Shown: positions 5,667 through 13,925 of the stretch, piece by piece
Layout of the letters: the number at the start of each line of letters is the position of its first letter
Numbering within the stretch: position 1 is the stretch's first letter
NCBI GenBank assembly: GCA_945903925.1
Contig: CAMDPJ010000026.1
Location: 1-15,379 of the forward strand
Direction: 5' to 3'
DNA length: 15,379 nt
Source: Chryseobacterium gleum
GTDB lineage: Bacteria > Bacteroidota > Bacteroidia > Flavobacteriales_C > GCA-002722245
Program-made: the position numbers and the translations under genes
Notes under the pieces: model-generated
Told to the model about the DNA's origin: nothing
Databases searched by the model: none
Seen by the model: only the letters and a program-made list of their open reading frames with translations

Positions 5667-7187
5667 ATGAATAGATTAGGTGAAAAACAGACGGCGAATA
5701 AGAAAAAGCGGCCAGCAATGCTATCTATGGAAGAGCAACACGGCAAAATTCCGCCACAAGCAGTGGATTTGGAAGAAGCTGTATTGGGTGCGTTAATGCT
5801 AGAAAAAGATGCTTTAACCGAAGTTATTGATATTCTTCAACCAGGAAGTTTTTACAAAGATGCCCACAACAGAATATATGCCTCTATTCAGCGCCTATTT
5901 CAACGATCTGAGCCGATAGATTTGCTTACGGTAAAAAACGACTTACAAAAAGAAGGAGAGCTGGAAATGGTAGGTGGAGCGTATTATTTAACACAACTCA
6001 CCAACAGAATCTCATCGGCCGCCAACATAGAATACCACTCGCGAATTATCTCTCAAAAGCACATTCAACGAGAATTGATTCGTATTTCATCGGAAACCAT
6101 TCGCGATGCTTATGACGAAACCACTGATGTGTTTACCTTGTTGGATAATGCAGAGAAAAACTTGTTTCAAGTTGCCGAAGGAAATATCAAGAAGAATTAC
6201 GCCGACATGGCCACCTTGATTAAAGAGGCCAAAGATCAAATTAAAAAGGCAGCCGAAAAGGGAGATGGTGTGAGTGGAGTTCCATCGGGCTTTGCAGAAT
6301 TAGATAAATTAACATCGGGCTGGCAACCAGGTGACTTGCTTATTTTAGCGGCACGACCGGGCATGGGTAAAACAGCTTTCGTGCTTTCTGTGGCCAGAAA
6401 CACATCGGTACAATTTAACTTGCCCACAGCCGTATTCTCTTTGGAGATGTCATCGCTGCAATTGGTAACCCGTTTGATAGTTTCTGAAACACACCTTTCC
6501 GCAGAGAAATTAAAGAAAGGTGCCTTGCAAAGTCACGAATGGGAACAATTGAATTCTAAGGTGACTCAACTTTCTGAAGCGCCATTGTTTATTGACGATA
6601 CCCCCGCCCTATCTATTTTCGAATTAAGAGCAAAAGCAAGAAGATTAAAAGCACAACACGATATTAAAATCATCATTATCGATTACTTGCAGTTGATGAC
6701 CGCGGGTGGCGAAGGTGGCGGTAACCGTGAGCAAGAAATCTCATTTATTTCACGATCGTTGAAAAGTATCGCTAAGGAATTGGGCGTTCCGGTGATTGCC
6801 TTGTCGCAGTTGAGTCGTGCCGTAGAGACTCGAGGTGGAGACAAAAGACCGCAGCTTTCCGACTTACGTGAATCGGGTGCGATTGAGCAAGATGCCGATA
6901 TGGTAATGTTCTTGTACCGTCCCGAATATTACAAAATCAACGAAGACGAAAATGGCAATTCACTGCTTGGTATTGGCGAAGTAATTGTAGCTAAACACAG
7001 AAATGGTGCACTAAAAAATATTCCACTTCGCTTCATCGATACCTTGGCCAAATTTGAAGATTTACCCGACTCACAATTCAACACTTTCGCTGAAAAAGAT
7101 GGAGAATCAATCGCTTCATCGGGGTCTATAACAAGGAGTTCAAAAATGAATGAAGAATGGGATAGTAAAGATGATGTTCCGTTTTAA
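5667..7187 (+). CDS. dnaB: Replicative DNA helicase DnaB
   Basis: The hexameric helicase unwinds DNA ahead of the replisome using ATP and recruits primase. The 506 residues begin with a basic tail (TANKKKRP) and then the N-terminal domain, starting at IPPQAVDLEEAVLGALMLE (about 29-47) and running to about 130. A linker follows. The RecA-like motor shows SGVPSGFAELDKLTSGWQPG near 203-222, Walker A ARPGMGKT (229-236, K235), SLEMSS, Walker B IIIIDYLQLM (around D339), SQLSRAVE and the arginine-finger region KRPQLSDLRESGAIEQDADM. The ending is an acidic tail, DSKDDVPF. No intein or truncation interrupts the motifs. Its 3' end overlaps the next gene's start by 17 nt, so at least the following gene is probably translated from the same mRNA. 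Confidence 0.98.
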   Translation: MNRLGEKQTANKKKRPAMLSMEEQHGKIPPQAVDLEEAVLGALMLEKDALTEVIDILQPGSFYKDAHNRIYASIQRLFQRSEPIDLLTVKNDLQKEGELEMVGGAYYLTQLTNRISSAANIEYHSRIISQKHIQRELIRISSETIRDAYDETTDVFTLLDNAEKNLFQVAEGNIKKNYADMATLIKEAKDQIKKAAEKGDGVSGVPSGFAELDKLTSGWQPGDLLILAARPGMGKTAFVLSVARNTSVQFNLPTAVFSLEMSSLQLVTRLIVSETHLSAEKLKKGALQSHEWEQLNSKVTQLSEAPLFIDDTPALSIFELRAKARRLKAQHDIKIIIIDYLQLMTAGGEGGGNREQEISFISRSLKSIAKELGVPVIALSQLSRAVETRGGDKRPQLSDLRESGAIEQDADMVMFLYRPEYYKINEDENGNSLLGIGEVIVAKHRNGALKNIPLRFIDTLAKFEDLPDSQFNTFAEKDGESIASSGSITRSSKMNEEWDSKDDVPF

Positions 7188-8451
7188 ATACATATGGTTT
7201 GTTGTTTTACTTTGTGCGCTGCATTCATCTTACGCAGCGTATATTCTTATTCCAATGGACAATAGCCAGCGCGACCATTTGAAAGCGTATGGCATTACCT
7301 ATTGGACCCTCACCAAAGGCGTTGAAGCCAGCTGGCTGCTGAACTATCGAGGTGGAAGTTTTGCCATTAAACAAATTCAGGAAATCGAAAACGAATGCCT
7401 CATAAGAGGTGTGAGCTACGAAATCATTGCAGACGTGCAATACAACAGCATCGTTACTGAAATAGCCAACCCTGAGCTTAATGCCGATGTAATTAAACTG
7501 CTAAAAGCCCCTAAAGTAGCAGTGTACTCTCCCAAAAACAAGCTGCCATGGGATGATGCTGTAACCTTGGTAATGACCTATGCTGAAATAAAATACGACA
7601 TCGTTTACGACGAAGAGATTATTAGCAATGCTTTGCCTTTGTACGATTGGCTGCATTTACACCACGAAGATTTTACGGGTCAGTATGGCAAATTCTGGTC
7701 GAATTACAGCCGAGAAGCATGGTATCAAGAAAACCAACGAAATCAAGAAGCAATGGCCGCCAAATTAGGCTTTGCCAAAGTATCGCAAATGAAATTGGCG
7801 GTAGTAAAAAGAATAAAAGAATTTGTGGCAGGCGGAGGATTTATGTTTGCGATGTGTGCTGCAACAGATAGCTACGACATAGCACTAGCAGCAGAAAACA
7901 CAGATATATGCGAAGCGATGTTTGATGGCGACCCTGCCGACCCAAACATGTTGAGTAAGCTAGATTACACCAGCGGCTTTGCTTTTAAGAACTATGCTTT
8001 AGAACCCAACCCTGCTGTGTACGAATTTTCTTCTATCGATGCCACAGAAGCACACAATAGTTTTGTTTCTATGTATGGCGAAGAAAAAGACATGTTTACT
8101 CTGTTTGATTTCTCGGCGAAATGGGATCAAGTGCCCACCATGCTTTGCCAGAACCACGAAAAAATCATCAAAGGATTTATGGGACAAACAACGGCTTTCG
8201 ACAAAGAATACTTGCGTTCAGATGTTTTGGTATTGGGAGAAACAGCTTCGCTAAACTCGGCAAAATATATTCATGGGGAATTTGGCAATGGCACATGGAC
8301 TTTCTATGGCGGACACGACCCAGAAGATCATACGCATCGTGTTGGAGATCCACAAACCGATTTAAAACTGCATCCCAATTCACCAGGATATCGGTTGATT
8401 TTGAACAATGTTTTGTTTCCAGCAGCGAAAAAGAAAAAAAGAAAAACTTAG
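7171..8451 (+). CDS. Exported GATase1-like protein of the family often labelled 'asparagine synthetase B'
   Basis: The frame opens at 7150, but the ATG at 7171 (or 7174) starts a signal peptide at once: FRFKYIWFVVLLCALHSSYA, with cleavage likely after SSYAA. The start overlaps the dnaB end by 17 nt. The 426-residue product contains KAPKVAVYSPKNKLPWDDA, WLHLHHEDFTGQYGKF, FVAGGGFMFAMCAATDSYD and a C-terminal GGHDPEDHTHRVGDP. The GGGFMFAMCAAT segment looks like the nucleophile elbow of the class I glutamine-amidotransferase-like fold, with C229 as possible nucleophile. H162, H164, H165 and the later GGHDPEDHTH could make a metal site. I recall close Bacteroidota relatives annotated as asparagine synthetase B, yet there is no N-terminal Cys amidotransferase domain, no ATP pyrophosphatase motif, and the protein is exported, so that name is doubtful. 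The C-terminus is a basic KKKKRKT. The true reaction is unknown. Confidence 0.85.
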   Translation: MMFRFKYIWFVVLLCALHSSYAAYILIPMDNSQRDHLKAYGITYWTLTKGVEASWLLNYRGGSFAIKQIQEIENECLIRGVSYEIIADVQYNSIVTEIANPELNADVIKLLKAPKVAVYSPKNKLPWDDAVTLVMTYAEIKYDIVYDEEIISNALPLYDWLHLHHEDFTGQYGKFWSNYSREAWYQENQRNQEAMAAKLGFAKVSQMKLAVVKRIKEFVAGGGFMFAMCAATDSYDIALAAENTDICEAMFDGDPADPNMLSKLDYTSGFAFKNYALEPNPAVYEFSSIDATEAHNSFVSMYGEEKDMFTLFDFSAKWDQVPTMLCQNHEKIIKGFMGQTTAFDKEYLRSDVLVLGETASLNSAKYIHGEFGNGTWTFYGGHDPEDHTHRVGDPQTDLKLHPNSPGYRLILNNVLFPAAKKKKRKT

Positions 8452-8460
8452 ATTTGTAGC

Positions 8461-9696
8461 ATGAAGATTTTCTTTATTGTAAACCATTACGAAGATTCCT
8501 TAAAAAACTTATATCGAGAGAATAAAGCTTTGCAAAGCATGTCATTCACTCAACAAATGATTGAATTGAAATCGCACACCTTAATGCCCGGCTTTTTATG
8601 GGCCAAAGCATTGATGGAACAAGGATTTGAGGTTGTGTATTACTACAGCAACGCCTATTACTGTCAGAAAAAATGGGCAGAAGAAAACAACATTTCTTAC
8701 GACGAAAAAAACTGGGAAGCAGATATTAGCGTGGCACAAATTGCTCATGAAAAACCCGATGTTTTATTCTCCTTAGATTGGAGTGAATTATATGGACCTC
8801 ACTTCATAGAACGCTGTAAAAGTGCCGGAGCCAAATTCGTTGTAGGCTGGTGTGGTGAAGCACATCCCCCCATTGCATTCTTTAAAAATCATGATGTGGT
8901 TTTTTCATGCGATCCACAAAACGTAAAGAACTTCAATACTCAAGGTTTAAAAGCCTTTCATATCAATCATGCTTTCTCCCCTTCTATTTTAGAAATGGTA
9001 GAAAAAGAATGTACTGCAAATGAAAAAAGCATAGACGTAGGATTGATTGGCAGCTTTTTAGTTGGTAAATCTTTTCACAGTCACCGAGCAAAAATCATTA
9101 GTGAAATATTGCGTGAAATACCTGCTGAAGTATATGGCAGAATTTACATGCCCGACAAACCTTACATTGGTTCATTGCCAAAGAAAATATTGTATCATGG
9201 GGCATTGAAACCAAGCTTTCGTATCATAGAAAAACTAACTAAAAAAGCGGCAGAAATTCCCGGATATAGCACGCATCGAAGCTTTCAGGAAAATCTGCAA
9301 TTCTACAACGATTTTAAATTAATAAGTGAGCATGCGCACGCTCCTCTTTATGGAATAGAAATGTTTAAAGTGTTGAAGAACTTTAAAATCACATTGAATG
9401 TACATAGCGAAAACACCCCTTTTGCTGGCAATATGAGAATGTTTGAAAGCACAGGAATGGGAACATGTTTATTGAATGATGACAAAGAAAACATAAGCGA
9501 TTTATTTATTCCCGACGAAGAAATTGTGGTGTACAAAAATGCTGCAGAGGCAAAAGATAAAATCAAATATCTTTTGAAAAATGAAGCAGCTCGCAAGAAG
9601 ATAAGTGCGGCCGGACAAGCTCGCACATTAAAAGATCATAACCACTCTGCAAGAGTTAAACAAATGATGGAGATTATTGCAAAAGAAATGCACTAA
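8461..9696 (+). CDS. CgeB-like family glycosyltransferase (GT-B fold, group 1)
   Basis: The 411-residue protein has no signal peptide and is probably cytoplasmic. The N-terminal half has Rossmann-type pieces: MKIFFIVNHY, FLWAKALMEQGFEVVYYY, KPDVLFSLDWSELYGP and AKFVVGWCGE. The C-terminal half begins with IDVGLIGSFLVGKSFHSHR (191-209). It carries the donor-site region FKVLKNFKITLNVHSE and then PFAGNMRMFESTGMGTCLL (320-338), where E329 corresponds to the conserved Glu of the Glyco_trans_1_2 / CgeB-like group. It ends with YKNAAEAKDKIKYLL and a helical tail. Such enzymes move an activated sugar onto glycans, lipids or proteins; donor and acceptor cannot be told. The gene begins 9 nt after the previous stop, so it is likely in the dnaB transcript, and it ends 3 nt from the converging methyltransferase gene. 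No terminator is visible. Confidence 0.85.
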   Translation: MKIFFIVNHYEDSLKNLYRENKALQSMSFTQQMIELKSHTLMPGFLWAKALMEQGFEVVYYYSNAYYCQKKWAEENNISYDEKNWEADISVAQIAHEKPDVLFSLDWSELYGPHFIERCKSAGAKFVVGWCGEAHPPIAFFKNHDVVFSCDPQNVKNFNTQGLKAFHINHAFSPSILEMVEKECTANEKSIDVGLIGSFLVGKSFHSHRAKIISEILREIPAEVYGRIYMPDKPYIGSLPKKILYHGALKPSFRIIEKLTKKAAEIPGYSTHRSFQENLQFYNDFKLISEHAHAPLYGIEMFKVLKNFKITLNVHSENTPFAGNMRMFESTGMGTCLLNDDKENISDLFIPDEEIVVYKNAAEAKDKIKYLLKNEAARKKISAAGQARTLKDHNHSARVKQMMEIIAKEMH

Positions 9697-9699
9697 TAC

Positions 9700-10653
9700 T
9701 TATTTCCAATGAGGATTTTTAGTGAGTTTTTTAAATTCGAAGCCGATTTTTTTCAAATCATTTATCATCGCATCAGAAGGCATTTTCTTAAACATAAAAG
9801 CCACTAAATAATTGTAGTTTTGTTTGCCCTCATTACATGCTTTATCCATCACGTCTAACTCACTTTTTAATTGTGTGAAAATAGCTGAAGGAGGATTAAT
9901 AACTGCATATTCTCCGCCACGAATGTAATGTTCATTCATGTCTTTAAACGCAATGGCATCAAAGTTTTGGCCGTAACACACCTTAGTCAATTCAGCTTTT
10001 GAAATCTCGTAAACATAATTCCCAACATCTTCATAAATAGGGTTTAAATCGGGTTGGCCTATTTCTCCAATCACTGAAATGGGTTCTTTCTTTAAAAATG
10101 ATGTTCTAACATAGTTCACAAAAGCGCGCCACAACAAATCTTTAGGTGGGAATTTTCTAATTCTATCTCTAGTGAAAATATGCTGATCTTGCGGTTCAAT
10201 CAAACAAACTCCTTTGCTACATACTCTTAACATTTCACTCAAAGCTACCATGGGACGCGGAAAATGATGATAACTACCTTTACAAAAAGCATAATCAAAA
10301 GAATCATCGGGAAAATGCATTTTCTCGGCATTTGTTTTCTCTATTTTACTTACATAGCCCATATCTTTTGCCTTTCCAAGAATATCGGTATTGATATCTG
10401 TAGCCAATACATCTACTCCATTTTCTTGTAAAAATCTAGCATCAGAGCCATAACGGCCATCACCTACTGTAATCCATTTAGCTCCTTTATCGTTGCTGAT
10501 GATCGGTAAAAGACAATTGAATTTTCTTTCATGACACCAGTAATCAACGGTATCTCTTCTTTGCCAAGCTTCAATTTTTTGATCTCTATCTTGGGCACCA
10601 ATCGTATTCCAAGTATTTTTTTCGTGTAATGTATAACTTTGATCTATGCTCAT
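9700..10653 (-). CDS. Class I SAM-dependent methyltransferase
   Basis: The 317-residue cytoplasmic protein has the Methyltransf_11 layout. Motif I is WITVGDGRYGSDARFL (60-75), a variant of the glycine-rich SAM loop. D86 in VLATDIN ends the second strand and would bind the ribose. NAEKMHFPDDSFDYAFCKGSYHHF (108-131) spans the motif II/III region, and SEMLRVCSKGVCLIEPQDQ follows. The N-terminal 55 residues include a Trp/Asp/Arg-rich segment. The C-terminal ~150 residues are a family-specific cap. Substrate is unknown; similar enzymes are often found near glycan synthesis genes, and a glycosyltransferase gene lies tail to tail with this one, 3 nt away. It starts 3 nt after the pseudouridine synthase stop, so translation is probably coupled and it is the last gene of the minus-strand unit. 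Confidence 0.87.
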   Translation of the reverse strand: MSIDQSYTLHEKNTWNTIGAQDRDQKIEAWQRRDTVDYWCHERKFNCLLPIISNDKGAKWITVGDGRYGSDARFLQENGVDVLATDINTDILGKAKDMGYVSKIEKTNAEKMHFPDDSFDYAFCKGSYHHFPRPMVALSEMLRVCSKGVCLIEPQDQHIFTRDRIRKFPPKDLLWRAFVNYVRTSFLKKEPISVIGEIGQPDLNPIYEDVGNYVYEISKAELTKVCYGQNFDAIAFKDMNEHYIRGGEYAVINPPSAIFTQLKSELDVMDKACNEGKQNYNYLVAFMFKKMPSDAMINDLKKIGFEFKKLTKNPHWK

Positions 10654-10656
10654 AAT

Positions 10657-11694
10657 TTATTTTTCTATATGAATTGAATAATTTTGCCACTTATCTAAAA
10701 GCAACTTAAACCCTTCTGGTAATTCGGAGTTAAAAGTAATAAAAGTTTTCTTTACGGGATGCTCAAAACCCAAAGTTTTGGCGTGCAAAGCTTGCCCGGG
10801 TATCAGCGCAAAACAGTTCTCTATAAATTGCTTGTATTTGGCAAAGGTAGTTCCTTTCAATATTCTATCTCCTCCATATTCAGGGTCGTTGAACAATGGA
10901 TGTCCGATATGTTGAAAATGCACACGAATCTGATGTGTTCTACCCGTTTCTAATTTGCATTCCACTAGAGTAACATAAGTAAATCTTTGCAGCACCTTGT
11001 AGTGTGTTACAGCATGCTTACTGCCATCTTCACTTCCTTCAGGATAAACATCCATCAACTTTCTATTTTTCTTGCTTCTGCCAATATTCCCTGCAATGGC
11101 ACCTTCATCATTTTCTACATTTCCCCATACTAAAGCGTGATATCTTCTTTCAATGGTTCTGTAATAAAATTGCTTGGATAGGTGAGTTAATGCAAACTCA
11201 TTTTTAGCGATAACCATTACACCACTGGTGAGTTTATCTAAACGGTGCACCAAGCCCGGTCGCATAATATTGCCGTCTTTTTTGGGCGCTAACTCATTAA
11301 AATGATACATCATAGCATTCACCAAAGTACCAGTATAATTACCATAACCAGGATGCACCACCAAACCTGCATTTTTATTCACAATGGCTACATCATCATC
11401 TTCATACACAATATCGATAGGTATATTTTCGGGCAGCAACTCAATCTCTCTGGGAGGATAAGGCAACACGATAGAAACTTCATCGAAAGGCTTTACGCGA
11501 TAATTCGATTTTACGGCTTTACCATTTACCACAATAGAACCCGCTTCGGCCGCATTTTGAATTTTGGTGCGCGAAGTATTTTCTATTCTGTTTAAAAGAA
11601 ACTTATCTATTCTGAGCAATTGTTGCCCCTTATCGGCAACAATTTTATAATGTTCAAAAAGTTCATCTTGCCTTTCTTCTTCTAATTCTTCCAT
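10657..11694 (-). CDS. rluD: RluD-type RNA pseudouridine synthase (RluA family)
   Basis: This enzyme isomerises specific uridines in 23S rRNA. After an acidic N-terminus, residues ~25-75 form an S4 RNA-binding domain (LLRIDKFLLNRIENTSRTKIQ, then GSIVVNGKAVKSNYRVKPFDEV). The catalytic domain shows DIVYEDDDVAIVNKNAGLVVHPG (94-116) and RPGLVHRLDKLTSGVMVIAK (145-164), with catalytic D153 in HRLD. L155 replaces the more usual Asp of 'HRLDKDTSG'. KLETGRTHQIRVHFQHIGHP (247-266) and the C-terminal 'QALHAKTLGFEHP' complete the family signature. At 345 residues it is slightly longer than E. coli RluD. The exact target positions (RluD versus RluC/RluA sites) cannot be fixed by eye, so the symbol is by nearest type. 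Its ATG overlaps the previous stop by one base (TAATG). Confidence 0.93.
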   Translation of the reverse strand: MEELEEERQDELFEHYKIVADKGQQLLRIDKFLLNRIENTSRTKIQNAAEAGSIVVNGKAVKSNYRVKPFDEVSIVLPYPPREIELLPENIPIDIVYEDDDVAIVNKNAGLVVHPGYGNYTGTLVNAMMYHFNELAPKKDGNIMRPGLVHRLDKLTSGVMVIAKNEFALTHLSKQFYYRTIERRYHALVWGNVENDEGAIAGNIGRSKKNRKLMDVYPEGSEDGSKHAVTHYKVLQRFTYVTLVECKLETGRTHQIRVHFQHIGHPLFNDPEYGGDRILKGTTFAKYKQFIENCFALIPGQALHAKTLGFEHPVKKTFITFNSELPEGFKLLLDKWQNYSIHIEK

Positions 11695-13877
11695 TATTGC
11701 AAAACTAACTTTTGATATTGAATTTTCTGTGTAGAAGGGTTAAGCATTTTCACCACATAAATTCCCAACGGTAAAGATTCAACTGATATGGTATTTCGAC
11801 CTTTCGTGCAATATTGCGATTGAATTTCTCTTCCTTGAACATCTAGTATGGTTACATTGAAATCATTTTCACCTTCTACATAAAAATAATTTTCGGCCGG
11901 ATTGGGAAAAAGTGCAATTCTCATCGCTTCTACTTCATTCACTTTTTGTGGTAGCACTACTTTCTTACCAAAAACAGGATGCAACATAACCGATCCTTTC
12001 ACCACCGAACCAGTCCAGCCGTTTACTGTTTTATAAAACATCTTATTGGTTGAAACTGTATTTAAATCTAAGCCCACATTAAGGTATTCGCTAGTTGTTT
12101 GATGAAAACCTATGTAAAATTTCCCCTTTAAAAATTTAGGTTGATCAAATTCATAGTACAAAAATTTATTTAACCCTTTCGTACTATCGGCATACATCAT
12201 AGCCGATTCCCACTCCACCGTTCCTGGTAAGCCAGCGTTATCTTTACGAATACGAAAAGTAAAGGGAATAAGATAGTTGGTATGATTGATCACCTCATTG
12301 AAATAAATCCATACACCTCTTATGGTATCGCCCTTGTTTTCTAGCACATCAAATTGGTAGGCAAACTCAGCTCCCGCATCATAAAAACCATACCCAGCCT
12401 CTGAAGAGGAATTGTCGTAGGCATAAAAATTAGATAAATGTTGCTGAGAATACGCCGTGTCGTTGCCTGTAATATTTCCACTAAGCGAAGTATTTAAAGC
12501 ATAGCGCACATCGAAAACAGCAGTGTCGTTTTCGGCCGAAGCGTAAACAAAAGAACCATAATTCTCAATAAATTGGTGTGAACTATAGGCTGCGACAGAA
12601 AAATTTTGAGTGCTGGCAGATGAATAAACCGATGAAATATTTTCTTTGATATCTGCTGCAAAATTTACCGAGGCGGCACTATTAGAAATATTGTTAACCT
12701 CTGCTATAGAACTAGGCAGCATTAAATTAGAAGCCGATTTAAAATGAGGCAATGGCACATTGCAATAACCGTTGATTAAAGTAGATGGAGGATATTTAAA
12801 AGCTACATCTGAAATGTAATTATCGTCTTCACTTCTGTTCTTATCTAAAACCACATAATCTAAATGCCAGTGATCTCTATTGCCTAAATCACCTGTGTAA
12901 CCAGAAACGGAAGCATAACTAAAAAAACGGAATTTAAAATCATTGTGAAAAAACAAGGAAGAATTAAGGGGCACGTAATACTGCAAAAAAGTGTCGGTTG
13001 GCCATGAACTCTTCACTGCGCTAGTCCAAACATTTACCCAATTGTGCGCAGCATTGTAAAACTGCAAAACCAAAGTATCTTTTGCTTCTGGCGCATCGCC
13101 AAATCCTTTACTTTCAGCATAAAAACTTAAATAAAGATTATCAGCAGTGAGTAATGAACTTAAGTCGATCGCTTTCGACACCAAAGAATCACAAACCTTG
13201 GGAATGGCGCTCGCACCAGCATACAATTCTCCATTTTCATCTAAAGCATCAAAAGTAGCCACGCCAAGAGTGGGAGGGTTGATGGGGTAATTTGAGTTTT
13301 CATAAACACCTCTACCTGTCCACAAACTATTGTCATCGTTAAATAAATGCGTCAAATACAGTGTATTCACAACGTAAGTTGAATTAAGAAAAGAAGTGTC
13401 GGGATTGGCCGAAGGTTGGTCGATAATGGTATAAATTGGGAATACGCCTTTGATGGTATCGAAGATTACGGGAGGATACACAGAGAAATAATACTTATAG
13501 ATATCAAAACTAGGATTGGCTGCGCTATCTGCCTTACCAATAGTGTAATGGTAAGTGGTGTCGGTAGAATATTTTATAGTGTCGGGGTGTTGCGTATTTA
13601 CCTCAAATAAATAATAGTGTTCGGTAGCAGAAAAAAGAGGTGATGTAGTATCTGTAGAATAGGTTCTAATGCGATTTGCAGAAAAGTCATCTGTAAAAGG
13701 CAGAGTGGTTTTTGCTTGCTTGTAGATATATAAATGTTTTGTGCCAAAACCACCTGCAGCCTGAGGAATCGTAACGCTTTTTTTTAATTGTGGGTTGTTA
13801 TCTAAACCTAGCACCACTTCTTGTGCACTTGCTAAAGCAGCAAGAAAAACAAAAAGCAATATCAACTTATTCCTCAT
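11694..13877 (-). CDS. T9SS-secreted surface protein with ConA/MAM-like domain and type A sorting domain
   Basis: The 727-residue protein has a Sec signal peptide, MRNKLILLFVFLAALASAQ, with cleavage probably after ASA (residue 18). Early motifs are LPFTDDFS (59-66) and PPTLGVATFDALDENGELY (201-219). Residues ~230-345 resemble a ConA/MAM-like jelly roll: KAIDLSSLLTADNLYLSFYA, TLVLQFYNAAHNWVNVWT and ending in HWHLDYVVL. A long beta-rich, Ser/Thr/Asn-rich part follows. Residues ~652-727 are a complete type A sorting domain with ALFPNPAENYFYVEG, VTILDVQGREIQS, LPLGIYVVKM and a basic tail ending KLVLQ. The protein should cross the outer membrane by T9SS and be released or anchored on the surface. 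Function is unknown. It is the second gene of the PASTA-to-methyltransferase unit and overlaps rluD by 1 nt. Confidence 0.88.
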   Translation of the reverse strand: MRNKLILLFVFLAALASAQEVVLGLDNNPQLKKSVTIPQAAGGFGTKHLYIYKQAKTTLPFTDDFSANRIRTYSTDTTSPLFSATEHYYLFEVNTQHPDTIKYSTDTTYHYTIGKADSAANPSFDIYKYYFSVYPPVIFDTIKGVFPIYTIIDQPSANPDTSFLNSTYVVNTLYLTHLFNDDNSLWTGRGVYENSNYPINPPTLGVATFDALDENGELYAGASAIPKVCDSLVSKAIDLSSLLTADNLYLSFYAESKGFGDAPEAKDTLVLQFYNAAHNWVNVWTSAVKSSWPTDTFLQYYVPLNSSLFFHNDFKFRFFSYASVSGYTGDLGNRDHWHLDYVVLDKNRSEDDNYISDVAFKYPPSTLINGYCNVPLPHFKSASNLMLPSSIAEVNNISNSAASVNFAADIKENISSVYSSASTQNFSVAAYSSHQFIENYGSFVYASAENDTAVFDVRYALNTSLSGNITGNDTAYSQQHLSNFYAYDNSSSEAGYGFYDAGAEFAYQFDVLENKGDTIRGVWIYFNEVINHTNYLIPFTFRIRKDNAGLPGTVEWESAMMYADSTKGLNKFLYYEFDQPKFLKGKFYIGFHQTTSEYLNVGLDLNTVSTNKMFYKTVNGWTGSVVKGSVMLHPVFGKKVVLPQKVNEVEAMRIALFPNPAENYFYVEGENDFNVTILDVQGREIQSQYCTKGRNTISVESLPLGIYVVKMLNPSTQKIQYQKLVLQ

Positions 13878-13925
13878 AAAGTAAAAATAGGAAGGTTAAA
13901 CGAGCGAACAAAAAAGATATTACAT

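Noticed and set aside
7150..7170. Start of the gene after dnaB at 7150
   Set aside because: The seven extra residues MKNGIVK only lengthen the n-region; the ATG pair at 7171/7174 gives a typical short signal peptide. The earlier start is not excluded.
5667..7187. Intein or phage-type DnaB
   Set aside because: Motifs run without insertion, the length is normal, and neighbours are chromosomal genes with a housekeeping promoter.
10759..11595. Plus-strand ORFs of 64-97 codons opposite the RluD gene
   Set aside because: They are His/Ile/Phe-rich shadows antisense to a well-supported pseudouridine synthase.
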